Under the pieces are notes generated by a model that was not told where the DNA came from, ran no database searches, and saw nothing but the letters and a program-made list of their open reading frames with translations. Positions 9,641-20,694 of a stretch of DNA of 64,000 nt are shown here, piece after piece; within the stretch, counting starts at the first letter, position 1, and the number at the start of each line of letters is the position of its first letter. The position numbers were made by a program, and so were the translations under genes. This DNA comes from Sodalis glossinidius str. 'morsitans' (GTDB taxonomy: Bacteria; Pseudomonadota; Gammaproteobacteria; Enterobacterales; Enterobacteriaceae). The stretch is taken from positions 2,604,001 to 2,668,000 of the forward strand of contig NC_007712.1 of assembly GCF_000010085.1 (NCBI RefSeq), in the 5' to 3' direction.

Positions 9641-11460
9641 TTAGAAGGTGATGCCGGCTCTGGCCCATAAGGTATGGCCGGGCTCCATCAGGGGCGTATC
9701 GCGGCGTAGCCTAAACCACGGTTGCCCGCCAGATTGAGATGTTCGCTATAGCTCCGGTTCAACAGATTATCTACCCCGGCGCTCAATTTTATCGTGGCGG
9801 CGGCCTGCCAGGCCACATTGGCTGACAATACGCCAAAACCTGCGCTGCGGTGAAAGTCTTTAACCACCACATTCCCCTCGTTCAGCGCGACCCGATGCTG
9901 GGCCGCCACCAGCCGCCATAACCCCGTGGCGCTCCAGTCGCCCTGTTCCCAGCTCAGCGCCAGCCGGCCTTCAAGCGGCGGGATCTGCGGCAGCGGCCGG
10001 TGCGTGTCCCGATTTTCCCCGAACGCCCAAGCCAGACTGCTTTCTAACCGCCAACGGTCATTGAAGCGGTAGTTGAGCCCCGCCTCACCACCGTGAATGC
10101 GGGCGTCGATATTATCGGCACGGCTGATGTTTGCAGGCGGAATACCATAACGGAACAAGATAAAGTCCCGCACCTGCTTCACATAGGCCAATACCCAGGC
10201 ATCCAGGGGCGCGAGTTGCAGATGCGCGCCAAGATCGATCTGGGCGGTTTTCTCACGTTTGAGCCGATAAAATGCATCCTGCCCGGCGCGGCGACCGGAG
10301 GTGAGCGTAATAAGTTCCCAGTAATCCGGAAAGCGCTCACTCAGTCCCGCGCCGACATAGGCCATCAGCGGCAGCGTCTCGGCCTGGTGCTCCAGGCGAA
10401 CAAAGGCGGCGGGATACACTTCGCTGCGGCGCTCTGTTCTGCGCACACCGTTATACTGCGCCGGTTTGAATCGCCAACTGACCTCCGCGAATACCCCACT
10501 ACCCTGAAATTGGGCATCCTGCTACCATTGGCCGCCACTCTTTCTCCGATGCCGATTGACTTGAATATCCGCCCCGCCCTGCAGCTGTACCTCTTGCCAT
10601 TGCCAGGTGCCGATGCCCCCCCCCAGCGTCAGGCGATCGACGTTGCCGCGACAGGGGGTACAATTTCCGGGCACGGCGCTGCCCTGGCAGGCCAAGCGCT
10701 GTGCGATCCGGCGGGCGTGATTGTCCATAACGTGATCGGTATAATGGTACTAACCTTGCATCTCGACGCTTTCCAGCACCTCGCCCAGCACGTTCTGCTC
10801 GAAGCGCAGGCCAAGGCTTTCCCGTTCAAAATGGGTGCCGTTCATACTACGCCCGGCGTAACGGGCATTGCCGTCGCCGCTCCCCACCGTCAGCTCCATG
10901 ACGGTATCGGGCGTCGGGGTAAAGCCGACCGCCACATCGCTATTCCATTTATGCCAGCCAGAATGAACCCGCTGACCCGCGCCATCTTGATAATCCCCGG
11001 CGCGGGAGACATTGCCCATCAGGCGCAGATAACCAAACGGGTTGCCGAAAGCGCCATCAACATTCTGGTCCAGCCGCCCGCTTGAGCCGGCAAGCGTGCT
11101 GGCATGCAGTGTCATTCCCGCCGCGTCGAAGCGCGGCCTCACCCTTTCAAACCGTAAGGTCCCGGCGGAGGCCCCCTGTCACCAGAGAACGGTTTGGGGG
11201 CCTTTCGTCAACGACACGATGTCAAAACTTTCCGGGGAAATATAGGCACTGGGAGAGTCCATGCGCGAAGAACAAGCGCCGAGCATCTCGCCGCCGTCCA
11301 ACAGCATGCGCAACCGGGAACCGAACATCCCCCGAAAAACCTGATCGCCGTTAGTGCCGCCGTTACGGACCACGGCGAAGCCGGGGATGGTTTTGAGGTA
11401 ATCGGCACCGTCGCTGGCGGGCACAGGCTGGCGTGGTATTTTGGGCGCCATTATCGCCAT
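9641..11460 (-). pseudogene. TonB-dependent copper receptor (OprC/NosA type), heavily broken
   Basis: The plug-domain segment DYLKTIPGFAVVRNGGTNGD, then GCSVPG/DGGEMLGACSSRMDSP and SLTKGPQTVLW, matches outer-membrane copper receptors rather than siderophore receptors. Barrel pieces follow in several frames (GWHKWNSDVAVGFTP, AYVGAGLSERFPDYWE, LSAGVDNLLNRSYSEHLN), ending with a terminal Phe codon before the stop at 9641. At least four frameshifts and some missing sequence. The signal peptide and TonB box upstream of 11460 are not readable. Confidence 0.82.
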
Positions 11461-11575
11461 AAGCGGAGACGCCTTATTGCGCGCGGCGCCAGAATGGGGC
11501 GCGATTGCACTTGTAGGTCAACGTACATTTCTCTCTTCCCTTATGCAAAAAACCGGCTCCCTGACCATGACCTTC

Positions 11576-11599
11576 TGTAGCTCGCTTTAGCGAGCTACA
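11576..11599. repeat. Perfect 11-bp stem hairpin
   Basis: TGTAGCTCGCT-TT-AGCGAGCTACA. The stem is perfect with a two-base loop and no T-tract. It sits just past the remains of the copper receptor 5' end. It may be a relic terminator or a small palindromic repeat. Confidence 0.8.
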
Positions 11600-12998
11600 G
11601 CCATACCCTTACGTAAACCGGGTCAGTGCGCCTCAATAAGCAACAACGGATCCCAATGTAAACAGGGTCAGTGCGCGGTTGCGCGGACGTCATTAAATGG
11701 GCTATTGCCGGGTGAATGTTGGTCCGTCCCGGCTGATGAAATTGTAACTGAATGCAACAAAGACGTGTGGCAATTTTCTTAAGGGAAGCGCACTGCCGTT
11801 ATTCTATTTAGCGATGGTATACGAAATATCATTATAATTATTGGTTTTTAATTTATTTTTTTTATTTAAGCGCGTGCTAAATAATAATTAGATAATTAGC
11901 GTTATTATCTCACACTCTACATTGTCGCAATAAATGAAGCCCAATCGGCTGACAAACGGATCGAGTCGGCGGTGTCATGGTGTCGCTACACTGATACCGC
12001 GTCCCCGGCGTAATAGCAATTTAGCACCCGATATAACCAAAAAGGCATGTGATAACCCATGGCCTGTCAATTCACGCCAGCGGTGAGTGCCCTTTCTTAG
12101 CAACCTCAGCAGGACTATCGACTGAAGTTTGCCCCTCGCGGCAGTATATCGCCTCGCTGACCCGCGCATTAGGTGAGACGGCACACCCTAACGGTATAAT
12201 TTACCCGCTTCGTCCCGCCATGTCGGGGCCGCACCCGCAGAGCCGGCCGGGCGCGCAGGGCCATAAGCCTTTTCTTATTGCGGACTGCCAAACAGTTGCC
12301 GCGTCGGGCCCGGCGCCATACCTCAGAACCCGCCGAGCCCCGTGCATGCCATGATGATGGCGGTAATACTAACGCCTTATAAGCTTCGGCGACGCGTTCC
12401 TGTTAACCGGGGGCATTCACTCGCCTGGGTATGCGGGTGCTCAAGTTATTTCTTTCGGGCCAGCGGAATTAGAGCAAAACGAGATAGCCCGGGGGATATA
12501 AGCATTTCTGATACCCGCATGATATCGTTTACATTGCCCAGGCAGCACGGCATCCGTTATTTACATGATTGAGTAATCTTATATCATATGAAATAATGTT
12601 TTTGTTCAATTTTTTGCACACCGTCAATTTATCTATGTACTGCTAAAATTAGGGTTAAATCGCCTCATTATTTCGCAGCCTGAAGGATTACTCTCTTTTT
12701 TTGTCGCTTGTGAGGCCCTGGCTTTGGTCAATTAAGGTGTTTTATGCTATTTTTTGTTATTTTTTTAGATTTTAAAACTTTTTTGAAATTTTTAAAACAA
12801 AAAGCCTCTTTTTAAGAGTTAACAAGGATATAATCCTGAAAATATGATAATTATCCAATTTGCTGCCTTCGTAACGCGAGAATTCTGTTCATGGTATTAT
12901 GTGCAGAAAAGACAGGGTCTTCTTTTTAACAGGTACATCTATTAACAAAAAGGTCTGGTATGAATATTGACCAGCGGCTGGTCAATATGGAGTAGCCA
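11600..12998. other. 1.4 kb without recognisable gene, AT-rich on the right
   Basis: No frame resembles a known protein. A short direct repeat containing GGGTCAGTGCGC occurs near 11617 and 11666. From about 11800, and especially 12590-12990, the DNA is rich in A and T runs, unlike the GC-rich flanks. It probably holds the promoter of the MarT-like gene and resembles H-NS-silenced foreign DNA. Confidence 0.55.
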
Positions 12999-13811
12999 AT
13001 GAAGTATATTATCAATTCAACCGTGGCGTTTGATACCACCGAATACCTTCTTACGCTGGTGGATGATGCCGATACATCAGTGAAACTGTCCAATTCCGCT
13101 GGTAGGGTATTGGAGGAGCTTATTCAGTATCGCGGGACCGGTGAGCCGGTCACCCGGGAGCACCTTTTCGCCAGCGTCTGGAGCGCCCACGGGCTACAAC
13201 CCTCTAACGGCAATTTAAATCAACAGGTTAGTTTAATACGTAAGGGATTAACCTCATTAGGCCTGGACGCTTCGGCGATAATCACCATCCCAAAGCGCGG
13301 CCTGAAATTAAATGATCAGTTGGTGATAAGCACGCTGGAAGAGGATGTCTTTCAGGCCACATGCATTCCTGCGGTTAACGAATTCCCGATGGAATTAGCA
13401 CCGCCCGTCATGCTTAGCAGAGGGCGAAAAAATATCAATGGCGCACTGACCTTGTTAATGGTGATTGTCACGCTGCTGACAGTTATCATGGCGTATATTT
13501 ATTATGAAGATGATGACAACCAGAAATTATACTTCTCCAGCCAGATCAACTCATGTAAAGTCTATACTTTTCATCCTATTCCCGGTCTGGAAAAAGAGGA
13601 CTACCGTTTGCGGATCGTCGAAGCTATGAAAGGGAATGTGGAAAAATGTAAAAACAACTATATCGTCATTTTTTCTAAAACGCTCATTCCTGACCCGCTT
13701 ATCCAGGATAATATCAATGTCCGCACTTTCATGGCCAAGTGTCGCAAAGACGAGGACGACCACATTTCCAATTGTTTAAATTTCTTTTTTTACAATTGGA
13801 GCGAAACATGA
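12999..13811 (+). CDS. ToxR/CadC/MarT-like membrane-anchored regulator
   Basis: 270 residues. The N-terminal ~110 residues form an OmpR-type winged helix: KLSNSAGRVLEELIQYRG, a trans-activation region around TREHLFASVW, and NGNLNQQVSLIRKGLTSLG as recognition helix and neighbours. One membrane helix (GALTLLMVIVTLLTVIMAYI, about residues 147-166) is followed by a periplasmic sensor domain with a few Cys. The topology matches ToxR, CadC and Salmonella MarT. It overlaps the next gene by ATGA, so the two are co-translated. AT-rich codon use differs from its neighbours, suggesting transfer. Confidence 0.8.
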   Translation: MKYIINSTVAFDTTEYLLTLVDDADTSVKLSNSAGRVLEELIQYRGTGEPVTREHLFASVWSAHGLQPSNGNLNQQVSLIRKGLTSLGLDASAIITIPKRGLKLNDQLVISTLEEDVFQATCIPAVNEFPMELAPPVMLSRGRKNINGALTLLMVIVTLLTVIMAYIYYEDDDNQKLYFSSQINSCKVYTFHPIPGLEKEDYRLRIVEAMKGNVEKCKNNYIVIFSKTLIPDPLIQDNINVRTFMAKCRKDEDDHISNCLNFFFYNWSET

Positions 13812-14275
13812 AAAGGCTCATCGTTATCGTGGTGATGTGCTTTATCGCGGGTTTTCTTTTTTATCTGCATCAGCATAAGCAGTCGCTATCGGGCTTCAAC
13901 TGTTCCGGACTGATGGTGATGAGGGCTAATACCGTCCCCGGCACCTACAGCTATGTGGTGGATGTTCGCATGTATTTTACCAACACCGCAGAAGGTTTTT
14001 ACATCCTCAACGGGACCTTTAGCGCCGACGATAAAACTTATGAACTGCAGCGCATCAAGCACTTCAGCTATACGCTAAAAAATGACAAAGATCTCTACGA
14101 GATCGTCATTACCAAGGAAAATATCTCGACCTTCGATAATACGACGAAAAGGCTTGCTGACCAAAGTCTGATGCCGCTTGGTTCATCTTTTATACCGCAG
14201 ATGAAAAGGATTGATAAAAACGCCCTGCTCCTTAACATGCTGTATCCTCCGTATTTTATCTGCACCGCTACCTAA
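13808..14275 (+). CDS. FidL-like membrane protein
   Basis: 155 residues, starting in the ATGA overlap with the regulator. An N-terminal anchor (LIVIVVMCFIAGFLFYL) is followed by a periplasmic domain with CSGLMVMRA and a Cys near the C-terminus (PPYFICTAT). Order, size and overlap match marT-fidL of Salmonella pathogenicity island 3 and related pairs in other enterobacteria. By analogy with ToxS it may stabilise or signal to the regulator in the periplasm; that role is inferred. Intact. Confidence 0.75.
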   Translation: MKRLIVIVVMCFIAGFLFYLHQHKQSLSGFNCSGLMVMRANTVPGTYSYVVDVRMYFTNTAEGFYILNGTFSADDKTYELQRIKHFSYTLKNDKDLYEIVITKENISTFDNTTKRLADQSLMPLGSSFIPQMKRIDKNALLLNMLYPPYFICTAT

Positions 14276-14441
14276 GACCTGTTCGCGCGCGCCGGGATAA
14301 CAGACATGCTTATGCAACGCGCGGTTGCCATCATTCGTAGGTGCCGGCAGAGATAACTTTGACGAACGGCGAAAAGCCATAGATACTTGCTTGAGGGAGG
14401 GAAAGTATTTTCAATTCGCCGGGAAGCTGCGCGCGGGTCAT

Positions 14442-16016
14442 ATGTTAAAACTTACACATTTTTTTGGCCGCAGGCGTCGCAGAGTGGATCCTGATTCGCT
14501 GGACGGACCGCCTCGCTTTTCGCTCATCCTGCAGGTGGCCGCATCGGCGGTGTTTTTGGCCTTGGTGCTGGTCTCCCTAACCGGCTGGCATCTCTATCAT
14601 ACCTATCAGCTTGCGCTGTCGCGCTCCCAAAACAATATTCTCAATTTGACCCAGGCGCTTTCGCAACATGCCAACGATACCTTTGTGCAGGCTGAATTGC
14701 TGTTGACCGATTTAGCCCAACGTATCGCTCATGAGGGGTTGGATGCCGTACAGCAGGAGCAATTGCACCCGCTTTTCACCGCAAAAATGCGCGACCTGCC
14801 TCAGAACCGAGGTATTTTCCTCTATAACGCCGCGGGACAGATGGTCGCTACCTCCGACACTGCGCTGCCGACTAATACCGATTTTGCCGATCGCGACTAT
14901 TACCGCTACCATCGCGACCACAATGACAGTAGTTTGCATATTGGCAAAGTGATCCGCAACCGGCTCTCCGGCGGGCTCATTTTGCCGGTTTCGCTCCGTA
15001 TTAATCATCCCGATAGCAGCTTTGCGGGAGTGCTTTTGGAAAGCGTGGTTATCGATTATTTCCGCCACTTTTACGCCCGCTTCGTGATAGACGACGACTC
15101 CACGTTAATGATGATGCTCAACAATGGCACCGTTTTGTATCGTCACCCTTACAACGAGCGGGCAATCGGCAGTTCCATTTCAGCCTCGCCGCTCTATCAG
15201 CAACATATCGGCCAATAAACCTCAGGCGTCATGACGGGCTCCCTCAGCAGCCAGGATCCGCAGAAAATCTACAGCTTCACCCATTTGCAGCAGTTTCCGG
15301 TGGCGATCACGACCGCTATGTCGTTGAATCAGGCACTGGTGGATTGGCGTCAGGATGCGATAAGTCATGTGATCCTGGTCGTTATTTTTCTGGCGCTGCT
15401 CAGCCTGCTGGCTATCTCGTTTATCCGCCAGATACACCGCCGCCGCATGCGTGTGGAAGAAGAGTTACGCTACGCCCAGCGTGAGCTACGCAAGTTGAAC
15501 CAATCACTGGAACATTGGCGCGCCGTGATGACCTCACCGGCCTGTATAATCGCCGCCATTTCGATTTGGCCCTTACCGATGAGTTCAACCGTGCGGTAGT
15601 TAGCCAGGATTCACTGGGTATAATCTTGCTGGACATCGACTTTTTCAAATAATATAACGATCTCTACGGCCACGTCGCCGGCGATGATTGCCTGAAACGC
15701 ATTGGCGAAGCGCTGAAAGCCCTTCCATTGCGACACCGGATCGGGTGGCGCGCTACGGTGGCGAGGAGTTTATTATTCTGCTACCGCAAACCGATGCGGC
15801 AGGCGCGCGGGAAGTTGCACAGCGGGTATATGACGCGATACCGGCCTGGCAATTGAGCATCAGGCCAGTCCTACCGGTACCCTTACGCCAAGCATCGGCG
15901 TCTATGTGGGGCAGCCGGCGACCCGTGACGACTCTCCGTCGAGGATGGTCAGCCGGGCCGATACTGCTCTCTATCAGGCCAAGGGCGAGGGACGAAACCG
16001 CATTTGCATCGCCTGA
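14442..16016 (+). pseudogene. Membrane diguanylate cyclase (GGDEF), frameshifted
   Basis: The N-terminus has a membrane helix (SLILQVAASAVFLALVLVSL) and a Cache-like periplasmic domain with RDYYRYHRDH. A TAA stop occurs at 15216. The second helix lies near residue 300. The cyclase domain is spread over two frames: DDLTGLYNRRHF, DIDFFK followed by TAA instead of Gln, then YGGEEF (the GG[D/E]EF active site) and ADTALYQAKGEGRN. At least two stops and two frameshifts. Loss of one cyclic-di-GMP synthase is implied. The stop at 16016 abuts the next wreck. Confidence 0.85.
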
Positions 16017-16358
16017 CACGGAGCGCCGAGCTTCTCTGCCAGCGCTAACCCGTCAGGATGCGTATCCACCACCAGCGCTTACGGTGGGCCCTTGATGACC
16101 GCCGCATGTGCCGCCATTAACCCGACGGGACCGGCGCCATAGTTCGCCACGCTATCGCCGGGTCGCAAACCCGCCAGTTCGGTGACATGCCAACCGGTCG
16201 GGGAGATGTCGGACAGCATAACATCGCCATCTTCTTTCTCCGTGGCGTCCCTTAGCAGCACAAGACAGTTGGAATCCTCATAGGGAACGCAAAGTCATTC
16301 CGCCTGCCCCCATCCCACGGCTCCATTTCGACAAAGCCATAGGCCGTCCCCGGCGAAG
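16017..16358 (-). pseudogene. Zinc alcohol dehydrogenase fragment (glutathione-independent formaldehyde dehydrogenase type)
   Basis: Minus-strand remnants AYGFVEMEPWDGGQAE, CVPYEDSNCLVLL, MLSDISPTGWHVTELAGLRP, SVANYGAGPVGLMAAHAAVI and LVVDTHPDGLALAEKLGA follow the middle of FdhA-type enzymes, including the Rossmann GAGPVG. Frames change several times. Both the N-terminal zinc-ligand region and the C-terminus are gone, the latter cut where the GGDEF gene ends. Confidence 0.78.
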
Positions 16359-16447
16359 GAGAATACGTTCATGGGCTGATCATTAGTGGCAACACCCAGC
16401 CGAACGCTAAAATCAGCTGGGCGTTTTCCGTCAGTTAAGACCTGCGC

Positions 16448-17159
16448 TTAGCGCTGGGTATCGACAATGATACGACCCCGTATTTGATCCGCCATCAGCG
16501 CTTTTGCGGTGTCTATCGCCTCTGACAGCCCGATTTCGCGGCTTATCCGTTCCAGTAGCGGCTCATCGACGAGTTCAGCAATACGCTGCCAGGCGGCGCG
16601 ACGATCCGCCTCGGGCCGCATGACGCTGTCGATACCTACCAGCGTTATGCCACGCAAAATAAACGGCGCGACGCTTGCGGGAAACTCCATGCCCTAGGCC
16701 AGACCACAGGCCGTCACGACGCCCTGATAACATAATCCGGCGCAAACATTGGCCAGCGTATGGCTCCCGACGCTGTCAACGGCCGCCGCCCATTGCCGAG
16801 TGGGCATCCAGTCCGGCAGGCAGCGGGATTAGCCAGTCGCCGTTGACGCGGGCTTTTGCGCCAGCCCGCCCCAGTGCTTTTCGCCAACGCCCCAGCCATT
16901 CAGCACAACCCGATCGCCGGCGCGAAAACCGGCATGGCGACTGTGTTCTAACGTACCGGCTAAATCGATTCCAGGTACCATCGGGAAGTGGTGCACCACC
17001 GGCCCTTCTTACCGTAATCGCCAAACCATCTTTATAATTCAAGGTGGAGTACTCAACCCGCACCAGCACATCCCCCGGCGGTAATTGCTCTTCTTCCAGG
17101 GTCGTCAGCGCGGCGCGATAGCCCGCGTCGTCTTTATCAATTACGATAGCGTTAAACAT
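16448..17159 (-). pseudogene. acuI: AcuI/YhdH acrylyl-CoA reductase, internal deletion
   Basis: N-terminal MFNAIVIDKDDAGYRAAL, RVEYSTLNYKDGLAIT and C-terminal APFILRGITLVGIDSVM, GRIIVDTQR match YhdH/AcuI, which reduces toxic acryloyl-CoA with NADPH. About 100 residues holding the NADPH-binding core are missing: DAHSAM joins directly to WAAAVDSVGSHTLANVCAG. A TAG replaces Gln in GLAQG, and a frameshift lies near 16985. The adjacent TetR wreck reads in the same direction upstream, as in acuR-acuI. Confidence 0.82.
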
Positions 17160-17203
17160 GGATGCTCCTTTGGGTGGCGAAGCCTAAGGCAGCGCATTGA
17201 AAG

Positions 17204-17828
17204 CTAGCGCGGTAAACCGGACAGAAACCCCTGGGCAAAGCGGTCCAGCGGCTGACGATTGCCCGCCAGCCGGGCGCGCATCACCGCCCCTTCCCAGTCA
17301 ATCCAAAAAAATTCCGCCTGCGCATCACAATCCGCCTCGGCATGGGGATCTCCGCCGCCGCCTTCGCCAGCCGCAGGCAATCGGCAACCTGCCGCTGCCA
17401 ACCGTGCAGAATGGCGCTCAATTGCTGACGATAGCCCGAAGGGCAAAACCGCGATTTCCTGCCCGAGGTTGCCACCAGGCAGCCACGCCGGAAATCATAT
17501 TTCGCCATGCCTTTGGCCGATTGCTCGACAAACGCCTGTAGCCGTGCCAGCGGCATCAAGTCGGGCTGCGTGAGACAGCGTGCCAGCCTGGCGGCGAAAT
17601 AATCACCGTAGCCGGCGACTATCGCCTGGCCGAAAGCCGCTTTACTGGAAAAATAATAGTAGAACGACCCTTTAGGAACGCCTGCCGCTTTGAGAATGCC
17701 GAGGCGGTGAAGCCCTGTTTGGTAAGCAGCGCAATGCCGGCGCGAATCAACACCTGGCGGATATCGGGGTCGGCGGCCGCCGTCTTACGTGGACGGCTGC
17801 GCCGCGGTTGAGGACGGATCGATTGCAT
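17204..17828 (-). pseudogene. TetR-family regulator (AcuR-like), frameshifted
   Basis: RPRKTAAADPDIRQVLIRAG, ALLTKQGFTAS begins a TetR helix-turn-helix; the recognition helix and FYYYFSSK-like part are in another frame. The ligand domain (LARLQAFVEQSAKGMAKYDF, RRGCLV, GYRQQLSAILHGWQRQVADC) and the end WEGAVMRARLAGNRQPLDRF are in two further frames. It lies just upstream of the acuI wreck, so it was probably its repressor. Confidence 0.78.
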
Positions 17829-17897
17829 GACGAGAATATAGACTGATCGTCTAGTTTAATCAAGCGTAGTATGGTCTGGCGCAGTGGGCGCCCCGGG

Positions 17898-18771
17898 TCA
17901 CTGTGTCAGTGTTGGCTTCTCTTCCTTAAGCGGTACCGTGCGCCGCGGCCTTTTGCCGCGCATCAGCCAGGCGGGCACGACGGCGGCGAAAAAAACAGCG
18001 CCACCAGGTAAAAACCATCCTGATACGCCATCAGTTGCTCCCTCGGCACCAGCATGCTTTCAAGCCACGCCAGGGCGCCGGGATGAATGCCGGCGCGCAG
18101 CGGATAACCGAACAGATTGCACCAATGCGACATCAACAACCCCAGCCGGCTGATAGCTTCCATGCCGGCGGCGTTAGCGGTGGTCAGCGCCTGGGCCAGC
18201 GCATCGCCGTGGAACGTGGTGCGCCTGTCGATCACCACCGACAAGACATTGACACCAAACGACCCGCCCAGCTGACGCACGAAATTGAGACTGCCCGATC
18301 CCTACGCCAGTTTGTCCGGCGGCAGCGCACGAAGCGCACCGGCGTTCAACGCCGGCAGCATCACGCCAAGACCGATACGCCCAAGCATCACCCACCAGGC
18401 CATCGTCCAGAACGGCGTGTCCACATCCGCCCCGCCGGAGAGCCAGCATGACAGACCGAACAGCGCCAGCCCGCTCATCACCGGAATATGCGGCGGCAAT
18501 TTATCGCTTAGCTGGCCGGCGATAGGAAATACCAGGCCCAGCACCAGCCCGCCGGCATCAGCAATAAGCCGGAGCGGGTGGCCGTGAAGCCTTGCACCGT
18601 TTGCACAAACAGCGTAATGATATAGGTCGAGCCGTAGATGCCGGCGCCGATAGCGAACGCTACCACGCAGCCCGCAGAAAACACGGAATTGGCGAACACT
18701 CGCAGACTTAACAGCGGATGAAGCGTCACCAGCTCCCAGAGAATAAACCCCGCCGCCGAGAGCAAAACCAC
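17898..18771 (-). pseudogene. DHA2 (EmrB/QacA) multidrug efflux transporter, C-terminal half, broken
   Basis: Minus-strand pieces include YGSTYIITLFVQTVQGFTAT RSGLLLMPAG, FPIAGQLSDKLPPHIPVMSG and GSLNFVRQLGGSFGVNVLSV, typical of the second half of 14-helix EmrB-type drug pumps. One frameshift lies near 18540, a TAG replaces the residue before GSGSLNF, and another frameshift lies near 17985. The first seven helices are missing at the right. Confidence 0.78.
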
Positions 18772-19086
18772 CGCGAACTTTTACCGACCTACCCCAGCGA
18801 TTTGGCGGCGGTCCAGTTCGACCGCGCCGGCATAACGCGCATTGGCCGCTGGGTCATCAACCACAGCTTTTTGCCGTCGGGCTGATTGGCGTAGGCGTCT
18901 CCTGCGGTGCCGGCTGGCTGCTGGCCCACGCCTACGGGCTGATGTAGCCGCAGCGTCCGGATAAGTAAAACGCTTCCAGGCCGGTTTGACCCAGATGCGC
19001 ATTCTCTGAGCGATCGGCCGATTTTCCCCGTTTCTCCCTTTGACAACCCTACAGCCCCCCGCTATCATATCAACCACTTTCGCAAT
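18772..19086. other. No gene recognised between efflux wreck and tRNA-Asn
   Basis: A plus-strand stretch reads AVGLIGVGVSCGAGWLLAHA then stops near 18945. It looks like the hydrophobic tail of some membrane protein but could not be named. The last ~100 bp presumably hold the tRNA promoter. Confidence 0.4.
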
Positions 19087-19162
19087 TCCTCTGTAGTTCA
19101 GTCGGTAGAACGGCGGACTGTTAATCCGTATGTCACTGGTTCGAGTCCAGTCAGAGGAGCCA
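19087..19162 (+). tRNA. tRNA-Asn (GTT)
   Basis: 76 nt including the encoded CCA. Acceptor arms TCCTCTG and CAGAGGA pair, the anticodon loop is CTGTTAA with GTT, and the T arm carries GGTTCGAGTCC. It is the integration site of the element downstream. Confidence 0.97.
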
Positions 19163-19486
19163 TATGTTAGAAAAGCCTGTTCAGTTCTCTGAGTCGGACT
19201 TTCTGCTTTCGGTGGTTTCTGAAAGGCAGCTAATAGAGAAAAGCAGACATGAAAGTCAGTAAATCGCTAATAGCGATTAAGTTACGGTAATGAGCAAATA
19301 GCAGAGTTCTACCTTTTGTATGCAATACACTAAAATGTAATTGCATGTTTAATTTCTCTTTTTACGATCTTTAAAATTCATTTCATTGATGAATATTGCT
19401 CACAGTGCCTATCCTCCACGCAATCATTATCAACCGGCCTTGATCCGTTAACATGCAGCTATTCCTTTCTGTTCATACGGATCACC

Positions 19487-20687
19487 ATGTTCAACCTACA
19501 TGCACGAACGCAGTCTTCGACAGCTAAAAAAACCGATCTATCGTTTCTACTCATTCTCAGCGCCCTGATGGCTTTTACCTCTTTATCAACCGACATCTAT
19601 CCCGGCTATGCCCGTCATGGCAAAAGATTTACAGTGCGATGCAGAGCTGACAATCACAGGGTTTCTTATCGGCTTTTGCATTGCGTAACTGATTTGGGGA
19701 CCGATTAGCGATCGTTATGGACGTCGTCTGCCGCTGTTTATTGGTTTAGGTCTATTCGTCATAGGCTCGGTGGGCTGTACGTTATCAACTGACATTGTTC
19801 AAATTGTCTTCTGGCGTGTTTTTCAGGAGTTAGGTGCCTGTACCTGTCCAATGTTGGCACGAGCAATGATCCGCGATCTGTTTAGCCGCACTCGTGCAGC
19901 ACAAATGCTTTCGACTCTGATGATCATTATGGCCATCGCACCGATTGCCGGGCCCCTGATCGGCGGGCAAATGATTAAAGTCACCTCGTGGCATGCCATT
20001 TTCTGGCTGCTGGCGGTTATCGGAACATTAATGCTGATGTCTTTATTCTGGTTACCCGAGACATTACCTGCTGAAAAACGCTCGCAAGCCTCCGTAACCA
20101 GAGCCTTTCAAAACTACTATGCCTTGCTAACCAACGCCAAATACATGCGGTTTACTCTGTGCCTGACGTTCTATTACATCGCGGCCTACGCCTTTATCAC
20201 GGGCTCTCCGTTTGTGTACATCACATACTTCGGCGTTGATCCGCAGCACTACGGTTGGCTGTTTGCAGTAAACATTGTGGGATTAATGGCTGTGAGCATG
20301 GTCAACAGACGCCTGGTTCACCGCTATCCACTGGAAGCGTTGCTCAAGAATGCCGTATTCATCGCCACTATTGCCGCAATAGTGCTGACTGTCACAACCG
20401 GCGTAGGTGTTGGTGGAATAACCGTGATTGTCGGGGCTGTGTTCGTGTTCTTCGCTATGAATGGCATCATCGCTGCAACATCCACGGCTTGCGCACTTGA
20501 CGCCGTGCCTAATGTTGCAAGCTCCGCTTCGGCGCTAATGGGAACATTACAATACGGAAGCGGCATCACCTTTTCACTTCTTCTTGCTCTGTTCAGTGAT
20601 GGCACACCATGGATGATGGGCTGGATAATTGCGTTGTTTACGGCAGCCAGCGCCTTGATGGCACTGACCGTTCAGCTAAAAAAATAA
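19487..20687 (+). pseudogene. Bcr/CflA-family drug efflux transporter, broken
   Basis: Starts SSTAKKTDLSFLLILSALMA FTSLSTDIY, then shifts frame near 19605 where YLPAMPVMAKD is expected. Next, GFLIGFCIA is followed by TAA instead of Gln before LIWGPISDRYGRR. From 19770 the frame is open to the end, with RVFQELGACTCPMLARAMIR and eight further helices. The family exports chloramphenicol, bicyclomycin and similar drugs. Only two lesions, so inactivation is recent. Confidence 0.83.
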
Positions 20688-20694
20688 AGCTTTG

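Noticed and set aside
10093..11085. Long plus-strand frame (330 codons) opposite the copper receptor
   Set aside because: The minus strand carries recognisable receptor sequence; the plus frame has no family features and is a GC-driven antisense frame.
11975..12184. Minus-strand frame in the AT/GC transition region
   Set aside because: Low complexity, Arg/Leu-rich, no homology or ribosome site.
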